A stretch of DNA of 64,000 nt from Candidatus Nitricoxidireducens bremensis (GTDB lineage Bacteria; Pseudomonadota; Gammaproteobacteria; Burkholderiales; Rhodocyclaceae), in the NCBI GenBank assembly GCA_030247725.1, contig JAOTRT010000002.1:514429-578428 (forward strand), given 5' to 3'. Below the pieces are notes generated by a model. That model worked only from the letters and a program-made list of their open reading frames with translations. It did not search any database and was not told where the DNA came from. The first letter of the stretch is position 1. Each line of letters opens with the position of its first letter. Of the stretch, positions 52,235 to 62,389 are shown piece by piece. Both the position numbers and the translations under genes were made by a program.

Positions 52235-53341
52235 ATGAGCATCAGCCCCATCCAGGACATCGTCGCCGACATGCGTGCCGGCAAGATGGTCATCCTCGTG
52301 GACGAGGAGGACCGCGAGAACGAGGGCGACCTCGTCCTCGCCGCCGACCACGTGACGCCCGAGGCCATCAACTTCATGGCTAAGTTCGGCCGCGGCCTCA
52401 TCTGCCTGACGCTCACCGAGGCCCGCTGCCGCCAGCTCGACCTGCCCCTGATGGTGCGCGACAACAAGACGCCCCACGGCACCGCCTTCACCCTTTCCAT
52501 CGAGGCGGCGGAAGGCGTGACCACCGGCATCTCGGCCGCCGACCGGTCCCGCACCGTGCAGGCGGCCGTAGCGAAGAACGCCAAACCCAGCGACATCATC
52601 CAGCCCGGCCACATCTTCCCGCTCATGGCCCAGAACGGCGGCGTGCTGGTGCGCGCCGGCCATACCGAGGCCGGCTGCGACCTCTCCCAGATGGCCGGTT
52701 GCGAGCCCGCCGCGGTGATCTGCGAGATCATGAACGACGACGGCACCATGGCGCGCCTGCCGGAGCTCATCGAGTTCGCCAGGGAACACGGCCTCAGGAT
52801 CGGCACCATCCGCGACCTCATCCACTACCGCAGCGAGAACGAAAAGCTCGTCGAGTGCGTCGCCGACAAGGAGATCGCCTGCGCCCACGGCAGCTTCCGC
52901 CTGCGCGCCTACTCGGACAAGACCAGCGGCGAGGTGCACCTGACCCTGACCCGCGGCGAGATCTCGCCCGCCGAGGAAACCCTGGTGCGCGTGCACGAGC
53001 CGATCTCGGTGCTGGATTTCCTCGACTGTTCGAGCCGCCGCCACAGCTTCAGCGTCGAGCAGGCCATGAAGGCCATCGCCAAGCAGGGCAAGGGCGTCAT
53101 CGTGCTGCTGCACCGCAAGGAATCCGGCGGCGACCTGATCGCCATGCTCAACGCCGACGAGCCCGGCGCCCGGCCGGCCGCCAAGTGGGACCCGCGCATC
53201 TACGGCATCGGCGCCCAGATCCTGCGGGAAGTGGGCGTCGGCAAGATGCGCCTCCTGGCCAGCCCGCGCAAGATGCCCAGCATGGCCGGCTTCGGCCTCG
53301 AAGTCTGCGGCTACCTGTCCCCCGAAGACGCCAATACCTAA
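52235..53341 (+). CDS. ribBX: RibBX: DHBP synthase fused to degenerate GTP cyclohydrolase II domain
   Basis: 368 residues. The N-terminal half is an active-looking DHBP synthase: VDEEDRENEGDLVLAADHVTPEAINFMA, GRGLICL, HGTAFTLSIEA, GHIFPL, GHTEAGCDL. The C-terminal ~150 residues align with GTP cyclohydrolase II but lack the zinc-binding cysteines (C-x10-C-x-C); that region reads DFLDCSSRRHSFSV. This RibX-type domain is known from Shewanella and other Proteobacteria to be inactive as a cyclohydrolase, so a separate ribA should exist elsewhere. Confidence 0.9.
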   Translation: MSISPIQDIVADMRAGKMVILVDEEDRENEGDLVLAADHVTPEAINFMAKFGRGLICLTLTEARCRQLDLPLMVRDNKTPHGTAFTLSIEAAEGVTTGISAADRSRTVQAAVAKNAKPSDIIQPGHIFPLMAQNGGVLVRAGHTEAGCDLSQMAGCEPAAVICEIMNDDGTMARLPELIEFAREHGLRIGTIRDLIHYRSENEKLVECVADKEIACAHGSFRLRAYSDKTSGEVHLTLTRGEISPAEETLVRVHEPISVLDFLDCSSRRHSFSVEQAMKAIAKQGKGVIVLLHRKESGGDLIAMLNADEPGARPAAKWDPRIYGIGAQILREVGVGKMRLLASPRKMPSMAGFGLEVCGYLSPEDANT

Positions 53342-53350
53342 GGAAACGCC

Positions 53351-53821
53351 ATGCCCCGCTGCCAGGACATCAAGGAAATCGAACCCAAGCTCGACGGCAG
53401 CGGCCTGCGCGTCGGCGTCGTCATGAGCCGCTTCAACCCCAACGTGGGCGACGGCCTGCTGTCGGGCTGCTGCAAGGAACTGGCCCGCCTCGGCGTGGCC
53501 GCCGCTGACGTGACCATGGCCACGGTACCCGGCGCCCTGGAACTGCCCCTGGTGCTCCAGACCATGGCCCAGAGCGGGCGCTTTGACGCCCTCGTGGCCC
53601 TGGGCGCCGTGATTCGCGGCGAGACCTACCACTTCGAGATCGTCTCCAACGAATCGGCCCGCGGCATCACCGACGTGCAGCTCGCTACCGGCATTCCCAT
53701 CGCCAATGCCGTGCTGACCACCGAGAACGACGACCAGGCCGAGGTACGCATGGTACAGAAGGGCACCGAAGCCGCCCAGGCCGCCATCGAGATGGCCAAC
53801 CTGCTGAAGGCGGTGAAATGA
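53351..53821 (+). CDS. ribH: 6,7-dimethyl-8-ribityllumazine synthase
   Basis: 156 residues. [63 protein letters not shown] and [18 protein letters not shown] are diagnostic. It makes the lumazine precursor from DHBP and the pyrimidine. It overlaps nusB by 4 bp. Confidence 0.97.
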   Translation: MPRCQDIKEIEPKLDGSGLRVGVVMSRFNPNVGDGLLSGCCKELARLGVAAADVTMATVPGALELPLVLQTMAQSGRFDALVALGAVIRGETYHFEIVSNESARGITDVQLATGIPIANAVLTTENDDQAEVRMVQKGTEAAQAAIEMANLLKAVK

Positions 53822-54288
53822 ACGTCGCCGCCGGCGCCACCCCGAAGTCCCGGGGCGGCAAGCCTTCCAACCCGCGCCGCCGTGCGCGGGAATTCGTCGT
53901 CCAGGGGCTCTACCAGCATTTTGTCGGCCAGCAGGACGAAGCGGCCATCGAGGCCCAGGCCGAAGGGGTCGCCGGCTTCGACAAGGCCGACGGCGAGCTC
54001 TACCGTTCCCTGCTGCGCGAATCCCTCGCCGAACAGGCCATGCTGCAGGAACTGCTGGCCCCCCACATCGACCGGGCCTGGGATGAAGTCTCCCCCATCG
54101 AGCGCAGCATTCTGCTGCTGGGCGCCTGCGAACTCCGGCTGCATCTGGAGACCCCCTACCGGGTGGTCATCAACGAAGCCATCGAGCTGGCCAAGACCTT
54201 CGGCGGCACCGACGGCCACAAGTTCGTGAACGGCGTCCTCGACAAGCTGGCGCCCTCCCTGCGCGCGGCCGAGATACAGGCCCGCTGA
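53818..54288 (+). CDS. nusB: Transcription antitermination factor NusB
   Basis: 156 residues. [48 protein letters not shown] and [32 protein letters not shown] are diagnostic. It binds boxA RNA with NusE in rRNA antitermination. The ribH-nusB coupling (ATGA) is common. Confidence 0.97.
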   Translation: MNVAAGATPKSRGGKPSNPRRRAREFVVQGLYQHFVGQQDEAAIEAQAEGVAGFDKADGELYRSLLRESLAEQAMLQELLAPHIDRAWDEVSPIERSILLLGACELRLHLETPYRVVINEAIELAKTFGGTDGHKFVNGVLDKLAPSLRAAEIQAR

Positions 54289-54309
54289 GTCTCCGGCGGC
54301 CCTCCCGCC

Positions 54310-55281
54310 ATGCCTTCGGAATTTGCCCTGATCGACCGCTATTTCCGGCGCCCGGCCCGCAACGCGGTGCTCGGCGTCGGTGACGACGGCGCCATCGTGC
54401 GGCCCCGTCCCGGCATGGACATCGTGGTCTCCACCGACATGCTGGTGGCCGGCACCCATTTCCTGCCGAACGCCGATCCCGCCGGCCTGGGCTGGAAGAC
54501 CCTGGCCGTGAATGTCTCGGACATGGCCGCCATGGGCGCCGAGCCCCGCTGGGCCCTGCTGGCCGCTGCCCTGCCCGCCGCCACCGAAAGCTGGATCGCC
54601 GCCTTTGCCGAAGGCTTCTTCGCCTGCGCCGGGGAGTTCGGCGTGGATGTAATCGGCGGCGACACTACCAAAGGCCCGCGCAATTTCTGCGTCACCATTT
54701 TCGGCGAAGTGCCCGAGGGCAAGGCTCTGCTGCGTTCCGGTGCCCGCCGCGGCGACGAGGTCTGGGTATCCGGTGCACCGGGCCTGGCCGCCCTGGGCCT
54801 CGCCCACCTCCAGGGCCGCACCGTCCTGTGTGAGCCGGCGCTCACATCGTGCCTCGCCGCCCTGCACCGGCCCCAGCCCCGGGTCGCCCTGGGTCTGGCC
54901 CTGCGGGGTCTCGCCAACAGCGCCATCGATATTTCCGACGGCCTGCTGGCGGACATCGGCCACATTCTGGAGGAGTCCGGCGTGGCGGCAAGCCTTCATC
55001 AGGACCGGATGCCTCCCGACGCCCTTCAAGCCTGTAACGACACCGCTCTGGCCCAAGACTGTCTGCTGGCCGGCGGCGACGACTACGAGCTCGCCTTCAC
55101 CGTCCCGGCCGAACGCCACGCCGAGGTGGAAGCCCTGGCCAACACCCTCCCGTTAGCGCTCACTTGCATCGGAACCGTGACGGCAGGAGATGCCGGGCAG
55201 ATCGCGGTTCTCGACGCAAACGGCGCTCCCCTGTCCCTGGAACGTCGCGGCTATGACCACTTCGGGTCCGGCATGGCCTGA
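54310..55281 (+). CDS. thiL: Thiamine-monophosphate kinase
   Basis: 323 residues. GVGDDGAIVRPRPGMDIVVSTDMLVAGTHFL, DMAAMGAEPRWALLA, VIGGDTTKGPRNFCVTIFG and DISDGLLADIGHILEESG are the family motifs. It phosphorylates thiamine monophosphate to the active diphosphate. 21 bp after nusB. No TPP riboswitch is seen. Confidence 0.96.
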   Translation: MPSEFALIDRYFRRPARNAVLGVGDDGAIVRPRPGMDIVVSTDMLVAGTHFLPNADPAGLGWKTLAVNVSDMAAMGAEPRWALLAAALPAATESWIAAFAEGFFACAGEFGVDVIGGDTTKGPRNFCVTIFGEVPEGKALLRSGARRGDEVWVSGAPGLAALGLAHLQGRTVLCEPALTSCLAALHRPQPRVALGLALRGLANSAIDISDGLLADIGHILEESGVAASLHQDRMPPDALQACNDTALAQDCLLAGGDDYELAFTVPAERHAEVEALANTLPLALTCIGTVTAGDAGQIAVLDANGAPLSLERRGYDHFGSGMA

Positions 55282-55368
55282 AGCCCGGCCCGCACAGAAC
55301 TCCTTTCGCCCCCGGCACGGCCTGACGGTCGTCCGCCACAGCCTCTTCGTTTTGGGTAAGCTCGCCCC

Positions 55369-55917
55369 GTGATCAAGAAAAGCACGCCGCCCCCCCTGTC
55401 CTTCCTGCTGGCCCACCCGGCCCATTTCATCGCCTGCGGCTGCGGCAGCGGACTGTCGGTCTTCGCCCCCGGCACGGCGGGCACCCTGTTCGCCTGGGCC
55501 ACCTATCCGCTGCTGCGGCTGGCTTATCCGGAAGACGCCAATTTCGCCCTCTTCCTCGTCTTCATGTTCGCTTTCGGCGTCTGGTGCTGCCATGTGACGG
55601 GCCGGCATCTGGGCGTGGTGGACCACGGCTCCATTGTCTGGGACGAGATTGTGCCCTTCTGGGCGACCCTGATGTTCGTGCCCGCCGCTTTCGTGAATTC
55701 CCATCACGGGGTTCTCGTCTCCCTGGACGGCATCATCTGGCAGGCGGCGGCCTTCCTCTGGTTCCGCTTCTACGACATCGTGAAGCCGCCGCCGGCCCGC
55801 TGGTTCGACACCCGGGTCAAGAACGGCTTCGGCGTCATGATGGACGACGCCGTGGCCGCCGGCTACACGGTGCTGACCCTGGCCCTGTTCAAGGCCATCC
55901 TCGACCGTATCTTCTGA
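55369..55917 (+). CDS. pgpA: Phosphatidylglycerophosphatase A
   Basis: 182 residues from GTG 55369. FIACGCGSGLSVFAPGTAGTLFAWATYPLL, DHGSIVWDEIVPFW and RFYDIVKPPPARWFDTRVKNGFGVMMDDAVAAGYT are diagnostic, with helices that place it in the inner membrane. It makes phosphatidylglycerol. It overlaps pncC by one base. Confidence 0.95.
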   Translation: MIKKSTPPPLSFLLAHPAHFIACGCGSGLSVFAPGTAGTLFAWATYPLLRLAYPEDANFALFLVFMFAFGVWCCHVTGRHLGVVDHGSIVWDEIVPFWATLMFVPAAFVNSHHGVLVSLDGIIWQAAAFLWFRFYDIVKPPPARWFDTRVKNGFGVMMDDAVAAGYTVLTLALFKAILDRIF

Positions 55918-56405
55918 TGGACGCCGATCTCGCCCGTCTTTCCGAGGATATCGGCACCCGCCTCCGTGAGCGCTCGCTCACTCTTGCGACCGCGGAATCC
56001 TGCACCGGCGGCTGGGTGGCCCAGGTCGTGACCCATACGGCCGGTAGCTCGGCCTGGTTCGACCGGGGTTTCGTCACTTATTCCAACGAAGCCAAGATCG
56101 CCATGCTCGGCGTCAGTCCCGAAACCCTGGCCGCCCACGGCGCCGTGAGCCTGGAAACCGCCGCCGAAATGGCGGTCGGCGCGCTGAAAAACTCCAATGC
56201 ATTGATTTCATTGGCTATCACAGGAGTTGCCGGCCCGACGGGTGGCTCACCGGATAAGCCAGTGGGGACCGTATGCTTCGGTTGGTGCCGCAAAGGGGAA
56301 GAGCCTGTGACGGACCGCCGGCAATACGTCGGCGACCGGGAGTCGGTGCGACGACAATCCGTCGTCCATGCCCTCCAGCACTTGATTCTCCTTTTGGGCC
56401 CGTGA
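55917..56405 (+). CDS. pncC: Nicotinamide-nucleotide amidase (CinA C-terminal domain)
   Basis: 162 residues, only the CinA C-terminal domain. ATAESCTGGWVAQVVTHTAGSSAWFDRGFVTYSNEAK, AITGVAGPTGGSPDKPVGTVCFGW. It deamidates nicotinamide mononucleotide in NAD salvage. It starts at TGATG with pgpA and precedes recA, as cinA often does. Confidence 0.95.
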   Translation: MDADLARLSEDIGTRLRERSLTLATAESCTGGWVAQVVTHTAGSSAWFDRGFVTYSNEAKIAMLGVSPETLAAHGAVSLETAAEMAVGALKNSNALISLAITGVAGPTGGSPDKPVGTVCFGWCRKGEEPVTDRRQYVGDRESVRRQSVVHALQHLILLLGP

Positions 56406-56456
56406 CCGGCGCAAGAACTGTGCCATAATCCGAACAGACTTCAGGAAGGAACCACG

Positions 56457-57479
56457 ATGGACGACAACAAAGCGAAGGCCCTCCAGGCCGCCCTGGCCCA
56501 GATCGAAAAGCAATTCGGCAAGGGCTCCATCATGAAAATGGGCGAAGGCCAGATCGAGAACGACCTCCAGGTCGTCTCCACCGGCTCCCTCGGCCTCGAC
56601 ATCGCGCTGGGCGTCGGCGGCCTGCCGCGGGGTCGCGTGGTCGAGATTTACGGTCCCGAATCCTCGGGCAAGACGACCCTGTGTCTGCAGGTCGTCGCCG
56701 AAATCCAGAAGGCCGGCGGTGTGGCCGCCTACATCGACGCCGAGAATGCCCTCGACCCGGTCTATGCCGGCAAGCTGGGCGTCAATGTGCCCGACCTGCT
56801 GATCTCCCAGCCGGACACCGGCGAACAGGGCCTGGAAATCGCCGACATGCTGGTGCGTTCAGGCGGCATCGACCTCATCGTCATCGACTCCGTCGCCGCC
56901 CTGGTGCCCCGCGCCGAAATCGAGGGCGAGATGGGCGACCAGCTGCCCGGCCTGCAGGCCCGCCTCATGTCCCAGGCCCTGCGCAAGCTGACCTCCAACA
57001 TCAAGCGCACCAACACCCTGGTGATCTTCATCAACCAGATCCGCATGAAGATCGGCGTCATGTTCGGCAACCCGGAGACCACCACGGGCGGCAACGCCCT
57101 GAAGTTCTACGCCTCGGTGCGCATGGACATCCGCCGCACCGGCGCCATCAAGAGCGGCGACGAGGTGGTCGGCAACGAGACCAAGGTCAAGGTCGTCAAG
57201 AACAAGGTGGCGCCGCCCTTCCGCGAGGCCCATTTCGACATCCTCTACGGAGAAGGCATCTCCCGCGAGGGCGAGATCATCGAGCTGGGCGTCGAGCACA
57301 AGATCGTCGAGAAGTCCGGCGCCTGGTACTCCTACAACGGCGAGAAGATCGGCCAGGGCAAGGACAAGACCCGCGAGTTCCTGCGCGAGCGTCCCGAGCT
57401 GGCCCGCGAGATCGAGAACAAGGTACGTGCCGCCGTGGGCGTCACCGCCGCCTCCGTTCCCGCAGCCGAGGCCGAGTGA
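56457..57479 (+). CDS. recA: Recombinase RecA
   Basis: 340 residues. Walker [10 protein letters not shown], the L2/L1 loops ([58 protein letters not shown]) and an acidic C-terminus. Mediates homologous recombination and the SOS response. AGGAAGGAACCACG precedes the ATG. No canonical LexA box is visible in the 51-bp upstream gap. It overlaps recX by 4 bp. Confidence 0.98.
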   Translation: MDDNKAKALQAALAQIEKQFGKGSIMKMGEGQIENDLQVVSTGSLGLDIALGVGGLPRGRVVEIYGPESSGKTTLCLQVVAEIQKAGGVAAYIDAENALDPVYAGKLGVNVPDLLISQPDTGEQGLEIADMLVRSGGIDLIVIDSVAALVPRAEIEGEMGDQLPGLQARLMSQALRKLTSNIKRTNTLVIFINQIRMKIGVMFGNPETTTGGNALKFYASVRMDIRRTGAIKSGDEVVGNETKVKVVKNKVAPPFREAHFDILYGEGISREGEIIELGVEHKIVEKSGAWYSYNGEKIGQGKDKTREFLRERPELAREIENKVRAAVGVTAASVPAAEAE

Positions 57480-57910
57480 ATGATCTGAAGGCGCGGGCCA
57501 TCCGCCTGCTGGCGCGCCGGGAGCATTCCCGCGCCGAGCTGGCCCGCAAACTTGCCGCCGACGGAACCCAGGAAGACATCGAAGCCGTGCTCGCCGAACT
57601 CACCGCCTCCGGCCTGCTGTCGGACGCCCGCTACGCCGAGGCCTATCTGCGCGGCAACGCGGCGCGCTTCGGCGCCGCCAAGCTGCGCCAGACCCTGCGC
57701 GCCAAGGGCATCGCCGGCGAACTGGTGGAGGAGCAGCTCGCCGCCGCCGACACCCCGGACGAACTTTCCCGCGCCAGGGAAATCTGGGCGCGCAAATTCG
57801 GCACGACGCCGGCCGACGCCCGCGAATGGGCGCGCCAGGCCCGCTTCCTCCAGAGCCGCGGCTTTTCCGCGGATGTGATCCGCAAGCTCCTCAAGGACCC
57901 TGAAGCTTGA
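57476..57910 (+). CDS. recX: RecA regulator RecX
   Basis: 144 residues from GTG 57476, overlapping the recA stop. Helical repeats: [61 protein letters not shown] and [20 protein letters not shown]. It modulates RecA filaments. It overlaps lptB by 4 bp. Confidence 0.95.
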   Translation: MNDLKARAIRLLARREHSRAELARKLAADGTQEDIEAVLAELTASGLLSDARYAEAYLRGNAARFGAAKLRQTLRAKGIAGELVEEQLAAADTPDELSRAREIWARKFGTTPADAREWARQARFLQSRGFSADVIRKLLKDPEA

Positions 57911-58641
57911 ACGCCGCCGTCACCACCCTTTCGGTCACCAACCTGCGCAAGCAGTACAAGTCGCGCGTCGTCGTGCGGGACGTTTCCTTCGAGGTCGGCA
58001 GCGGCGAAGTCGTCGGCCTGCTGGGACCCAACGGCGCCGGCAAGACCACCTGCTTCTACATGATCGTCGGCCTCGTTGCCGCCGACGGCGGCGGCATCTA
58101 CATCGATGCGTCCCAGATCACCCACCTGCCGATCCACCGCCGCGCCCAGATGGGGCTTTCCTACCTGCCCCAGGAGAACTCGGTGTTCCGCAAGCTTTCC
58201 GCCGGCGACAACATCCGCGCCGTGCTGGAACTGCAGGACCTGCAAGCCGACGAGGTCGAGAACCGGCTCCAGGAACTGCTGGAGGAACTCCACATCACCC
58301 ATCTGCGCGACCAGCCGGCCATGGCCCTCTCGGGGGGCGAACGCCGCCGCGTCGAGATCGCCCGGGCGCTGGCCACCAGTCCCCGTTTCATCCTGCTGGA
58401 CGAACCCTTCGCCGGCGTGGACCCCATCGCCGTCATCGACATCCAGAAGATCATCCGCTTCCTCAAGGAGCGCGGCATCGGCGTCCTCATCACCGACCAT
58501 AACGTGCGGGAAACCCTGGGCATTTGCGACCGGGCGACCATCATCAACGCCGGCGAAGTGCTGGCGGCTGGACATCCGGAGGAAATCGTCCAGAATGAGA
58601 ACGTGCGCAAGGTGTATTTAGGCGAGCACTTCAGGATGTAA
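57907..58641 (+). CDS. lptB: LptB, LPS export ABC transporter ATPase
   Basis: 244 residues from TTG 57907, overlapping rec[80 protein letters not shown] and [13 protein letters not shown] are closely LptB-specific. It powers lipopolysaccharide extraction by LptFG. lptC and lptA, its usual upstream neighbours, are replaced by recX. Confidence 0.95.
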   Translation: MNAAVTTLSVTNLRKQYKSRVVVRDVSFEVGSGEVVGLLGPNGAGKTTCFYMIVGLVAADGGGIYIDASQITHLPIHRRAQMGLSYLPQENSVFRKLSAGDNIRAVLELQDLQADEVENRLQELLEELHITHLRDQPAMALSGGERRRVEIARALATSPRFILLDEPFAGVDPIAVIDIQKIIRFLKERGIGVLITDHNVRETLGICDRATIINAGEVLAAGHPEEIVQNENVRKVYLGEHFRM

Positions 58642-58665
58642 GAGGGCATCGCCTTCCTTGGCCTT

Positions 58666-60117
58666 ATGAGACAGACACTCCAGCTCAAGCTTTCCCAGCA
58701 TCTCGCGCTGACCCCGCAGTTGCAGCAGTCCATCCGCCTGTTGCAGCTGTCGACGCTGGAGCTCAATCAGGAAATCGAACAGGCCCTGCAGGAGAACCCG
58801 CTGCTCGAACGCGAGGAGCCGGGCGATGCCATGAGCCTGACGACCTACTCCCAGTCCTCCGACGCCATGGCGACGGTGCAGCCGGTCGAGGCCCAGAACG
58901 CCAATGGCGATGAGCGGCCCCCGATGGGCGAGGAACTCGGCTGGGGCACGGAAATGCCCGGCGGGCACGGCTCCCGCGACCCCAACGACGAGAGCGACCC
59001 CGACACCGGCGAGATCCAGGCCGCCGCCACCAGCCTGCGGGACCATCTCAACGCCCAGTTGGGCCTGACCCAGATCGACGACCGGGGACGGGCCCTGGTG
59101 TCCTTCCTGGTGGAAGCCCTCGACGAGGACGGTTACCTGACCCAGAACCTGGAAGAACTGGCCGATGTGCTGCCCGACGGCATCGGCGAGGAACGGGAGG
59201 AACTGCTCGAAGAGCTGGCCATCGCCCTGCGCCACCTGCAGAACCTGGACCCGCCGGGCATCGGCGCCCGCAGCCCGCAGGAGTGCCTGTCCCTGCAACT
59301 GATCAACGAACCGGCCTCGCCGGTGCGCGACCTGGCCGCCGTCATCGTCCGCAACCACCTGGACCACCTGGCGGCGCGGGACTTCGCCCGCATCAAGAAG
59401 GCGCTGGGCTGCGACGACGACGCCCTGCGGGCCGCCCACGCCCTGATCCGCTCCCTCAACCCGCGCCCCGGTGCCCAGTACGCGCCGCTGGACACCCGCT
59501 ACGTGATCCCGGACGTGACCGTGCGCAAATACCGCGGCAACTGGGTCGCCAGCCTCAACCCGGACGCCATGCCCCGGTTGCGCATCAACCGCCTCTACGC
59601 GGACCTGCTGCAGAAGTCCCGCAGCAGCGGCGGCGCGAACCTCTCGGGCCAGCTGCAGGAAGCCAAGTGGCTGATCAAGAACGTGCAGCAGCGCTTCGAC
59701 ACCATCCTGCGCGTCGCCCAGGCCATCGTGGACCGCCAGCGGGCCTTCTTCGACCACGGCGAGGTGGCCATGCGGCCCCTGACCCTGCGGGAGATCGCCG
59801 AGACCGTCGAACTGCACGAATCCACCATTTCGCGCGTCACCACCCAGAAGTATCTGGCGAGTCCGCGCGGCATTTTCGAACTCAAGTATTTTTTCGGCAG
59901 CCACGTCGCCACCGACACGGGCGGCGCTGCCTCATCCACCGCGATCCGGGCGCTGATCAAGCAGCTGGTAAGTGCCGAGGACGGCCACAAGCCGCTCTCG
60001 GACGCCAAGATCGCGGAAATCCTCGGCGAACAGGGAATCGTCGTCGCGCGGCGCACGGTCGCCAAGTATCGCGAATCCCTGAACATTCCGCCGGTTAACC
60101 TGAGAAAGACGCTCTAA
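58666..60117 (+). CDS. rpoN: RNA polymerase sigma-54 factor
   Basis: 483 residues. Region I is Gln/Leu-rich (LKLSQHLALTPQLQQSIRLLQLSTLELNQEI), then an acidic linker, the core-binding domain, the helix-turn-helix near LREIAETVELHESTISRVT and the RpoN box ARRTVAKYRESL. It directs nitrogen and other sigma-54 promoters. It follows lptB by 24 bp. Confidence 0.97.
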   Translation: MRQTLQLKLSQHLALTPQLQQSIRLLQLSTLELNQEIEQALQENPLLEREEPGDAMSLTTYSQSSDAMATVQPVEAQNANGDERPPMGEELGWGTEMPGGHGSRDPNDESDPDTGEIQAAATSLRDHLNAQLGLTQIDDRGRALVSFLVEALDEDGYLTQNLEELADVLPDGIGEEREELLEELAIALRHLQNLDPPGIGARSPQECLSLQLINEPASPVRDLAAVIVRNHLDHLAARDFARIKKALGCDDDALRAAHALIRSLNPRPGAQYAPLDTRYVIPDVTVRKYRGNWVASLNPDAMPRLRINRLYADLLQKSRSSGGANLSGQLQEAKWLIKNVQQRFDTILRVAQAIVDRQRAFFDHGEVAMRPLTLREIAETVELHESTISRVTTQKYLASPRGIFELKYFFGSHVATDTGGAASSTAIRALIKQLVSAEDGHKPLSDAKIAEILGEQGIVVARRTVAKYRESLNIPPVNLRKTL

Positions 60118-60126
60118 GGAGACATC

Positions 60127-60441
60127 ATGAACCTGAAAATCACCGGACATCACATCGAAGTCACGCCCGCCCTGCACGATTACGTCACCGCGAAGCTGGA
60201 CCGCGTGATCCGGCACTTCGACCATGTCACCAGCGTCCATGTGATCCTGTCGGTCGAGAAGCTCAAGCAGAAGGCCGAGGTCACCCTGCACGTCAAGGGC
60301 AAGGACATCTTCGCCGACAGCGAGGAAGCCGACCTGTACGCCGCCATCGACACCGTCGCCGACAAGCTCGACCGCCAGGTGGTGAAGCACAAGGAAAAAC
60401 ACAACAACCACCAGCACGACAAGCGCGCCGCCACCGAGTAA
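60127..60441 (+). CDS. hpf: Ribosome hibernation promoting factor (short HPF)
   Basis: 104 residues, short form. [85 protein letters not shown] matches, with a His/Lys tail. It dimerises 70S ribosomes in stationary phase. It follows rpoN by 9 bp. Confidence 0.96.
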   Translation: MNLKITGHHIEVTPALHDYVTAKLDRVIRHFDHVTSVHVILSVEKLKQKAEVTLHVKGKDIFADSEEADLYAAIDTVADKLDRQVVKHKEKHNNHQHDKRAATE

Positions 60442-60518
60442 CGGTTCCGGAGCCGGGGGACGGGGTATATACTCCGCCCCCAATCCGGAGGAGTCCCTCC
60501 TCCGGCCAGGAATCCCAG

Positions 60519-60980
60519 ATGAACCACATCGCCAAACTCCTGCCCCGCGAGAACGTCCTCACCGGCCTCGATGCGAGCAGCAAGAAACGGGTTTTCGAAC
60601 AGGCCGGCCTGCTGTTCGAGAACAACCATGGCATCGGCCGCAGTCAGGTCTACGACGCCCTCTTCGCCCGCGAAAAGCTCGGCTCCACGGGCCTGGGCAT
60701 GGGTATCGCCATTCCCCACGGCCGCATCAAGGGCCTGAAGGAAGCCAAGGGCGCCTTCCTGCACCTGTCCGCTCCGGTCCAGTTCGACTCCCCCGACGGC
60801 AAGCCGGTGGACCTGCTGTTCGTGCTGCTGGTCCCCGAGGCCGCCACCGAGCACCATCTGCAGTTGCTGTCCGAACTGGCCCAGATGTTCTCCGACAAGA
60901 CTTTCCGCGAACAGCTGGCCGGCACCACGGACGCCGTCGCCACCTACGAACTCTTCCAGCAGTGGCAGTCCGCCAGCTGA
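60519..60980 (+). CDS. ptsN: PTS-Ntr EIIA component
   Basis: 153 residues. An EIIA-2 domain with the phosphorylated His in [12 protein letters not shown] near residue 68, plus VNLKP-like ends ([20 protein letters not shown]). It is part of the nitrogen PTS and regulates K+ and other processes. A TATATACT element upstream (about 60466) could be its own promoter. It overlaps hprK by 19 bp. Confidence 0.95.
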   Translation: MNHIAKLLPRENVLTGLDASSKKRVFEQAGLLFENNHGIGRSQVYDALFAREKLGSTGLGMGIAIPHGRIKGLKEAKGAFLHLSAPVQFDSPDGKPVDLLFVLLVPEAATEHHLQLLSELAQMFSDKTFREQLAGTTDAVATYELFQQWQSAS

Positions 60981-61912
60981 TCATCGCCCAGCTGTTCGAG
61001 CGCAACCGCGCCCGGCTGCAGCTCTCCTGGGTCTGCGGCACCCTCAACCGGGTCGTCTCGGTCACCCATGACGACGTTTCCCCCGCCGATCTGGTCGGCC
61101 ACCTAAACCTGATCCACCCGGACCGCCTCCAGGTCCTGGGTTCGCCCGAGATCACCTGGACCGGCAAGCACTCGCCGGAGAAGATGCGGCACCATATCCA
61201 CGAGATCATCTCCGCCAAGCCGCCGGCGCTGATCGTCGCCGACGGCTGCGAGGTCATCGACATCATCCGCGAGGCCTGCGAAGCCAGCGACACCCCGCTG
61301 TTCACCACGCCCCAGTCGGCCGCCGCCGTCATCGACGCCCTGCGGCTCTACGTCTCCCGCTATCTGGCCGAGACCATTACGCTCCACGGCGTGTTCATGG
61401 ATGTGCTCGGCATGGGCGTACTCATCACGGGCGACTCCGGCGTCGGCAAGAGCGAACTGGGCCTGGAACTCATCTCCCGCGGCCACGGCCTGGTGGCCGA
61501 CGACGTGGTGGAAGTCTCCCGCGTCGCCCCGGACGCCCTCGAAGGCCGCTGCCCCGAACTCCTCAAGGACTTCCTCGAAGTGCGCGGCCTGGGCCTCCTG
61601 AACATCCGCACCGTCTTCGGCGAAACCGCCTGCCGGCGCAAGATGAAGCTCAAGCTCATCGTGCACCTGCAGCGCCCCCACCCCGGCGTGCCCGAGATGG
61701 CGCGCCTGCCGCTGGATGCCCAGACCGAGACCATCCTCGGCGTGCCGATCCGCAAGGTGGTGTTGCCGGTGGCCGCCGGCCGCAACCTGGCCGTGCTGCT
61801 GGAAGCCGCCGTACGCGCCACCATCCTCTACCTGCGCGGCATCGACACCATGCAGGAATTCCTCGACCGCCAGCAGCAGGCGCTGGAAAACGGCGACGAA
61901 GGCGTCAACTGA
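60962..61912 (+). CDS. hprK: HPr kinase/phosphorylase
   Basis: 316 residues from GTG 60962. N-terminal sensory domain; Walker [15 protein letters not shown], and [26 protein letters not shown] signature. It phosphorylates the Ser of HPr; betaproteobacteria with PTS-Ntr use it as a regulatory switch. It overlaps ptsN. Confidence 0.96.
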   Translation: MAVRQLIIAQLFERNRARLQLSWVCGTLNRVVSVTHDDVSPADLVGHLNLIHPDRLQVLGSPEITWTGKHSPEKMRHHIHEIISAKPPALIVADGCEVIDIIREACEASDTPLFTTPQSAAAVIDALRLYVSRYLAETITLHGVFMDVLGMGVLITGDSGVGKSELGLELISRGHGLVADDVVEVSRVAPDALEGRCPELLKDFLEVRGLGLLNIRTVFGETACRRKMKLKLIVHLQRPHPGVPEMARLPLDAQTETILGVPIRKVVLPVAAGRNLAVLLEAAVRATILYLRGIDTMQEFLDRQQQALENGDEGVN

Positions 61913-61968
61913 GTCCCGTTCGCCGACGTTATCCTTTCGCAGGACCAACACCATCACGGGAGAACGCC

Positions 61969-62325
61969 ATGAACAAACTGCTCGCCACCGCCATCGTCTC
62001 GCTGTTCGCCGCCAACCTGGCCTTCGCCAAGCCGCCCGCCAAGGAAGAGGCGAAGGACACCCCCGCCGCGCCGTCGGCGCCGGCCGCCGCCGCTGCCGGC
62101 GGCGATTGCGAAGCCAAGGCCGTCGGCAAGAACGGCAAGCCCCTGGCGGGCGCCGCCAAGAACGCCTTCATGAAGAAATGCACCGGCGAGGCCGGCCCCG
62201 TCGGTCAGGCCAAGGGCCAGGACTGCGAAGCCAAAGCCGTGAGCAAGGATGGCAAACCCCTGCACGGCGCCGCCAAGGGCACCTTCATGAAGAAGTGCGA
62301 AGCCGACGCCAAAGCCGCCAAGTAA
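61969..62325 (+). CDS. psiF: Secreted PsiF-repeat protein
   Basis: 118 residues with a signal peptide (LLATAIVSLFAANLAFA), a Pro/Ala linker and two PsiF repeats: DCEAKAVGKNGKPLAGAAKNAFMKKC and DCEAKAVSKDGKPLHGAAKGTFMKKC. Each has two Cys, probably a disulfide in the periplasm. E. coli PsiF is phosphate-starvation inducible; the function is unknown. A strong terminator follows. Confidence 0.9.
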   Translation: MNKLLATAIVSLFAANLAFAKPPAKEEAKDTPAAPSAPAAAAAGGDCEAKAVGKNGKPLAGAAKNAFMKKCTGEAGPVGQAKGQDCEAKAVSKDGKPLHGAAKGTFMKKCEADAKAAK

Positions 62326-62344
62326 GCCGCACTGCGCACCAACA

Positions 62345-62371
62345 AAAATGCCGGCCCGGGGCCGGCATTTT
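62345..62371. terminator. Bidirectional terminator between psiF and the aminotransferase gene
   Basis: AAAATGCCGGCC (62345-62356) pairs perfectly with GGCCGGCATTTT (62360-62371) around CGG. T-runs exist in both directions, so it serves psiF (+) and the converging gene (-). Confidence 0.92.
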
Positions 62372-62389
62372 CATTTCCGACGCAGGACC

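Noticed and set aside
49709..53632. A 1307-codon open frame on the - strand opposite dsbD-ribE-ribBX-ribH
   Set aside because: It is antisense to four clear genes, has low-complexity Gly/Ala/His/Gln composition and reflects GC-rich codon bias.
56418..56437. CTGT-N12-ACAG before recA as a LexA box
   Set aside because: The LexA spacing is CTGT-N8-ACAG; 12 bases between halves does not fit.
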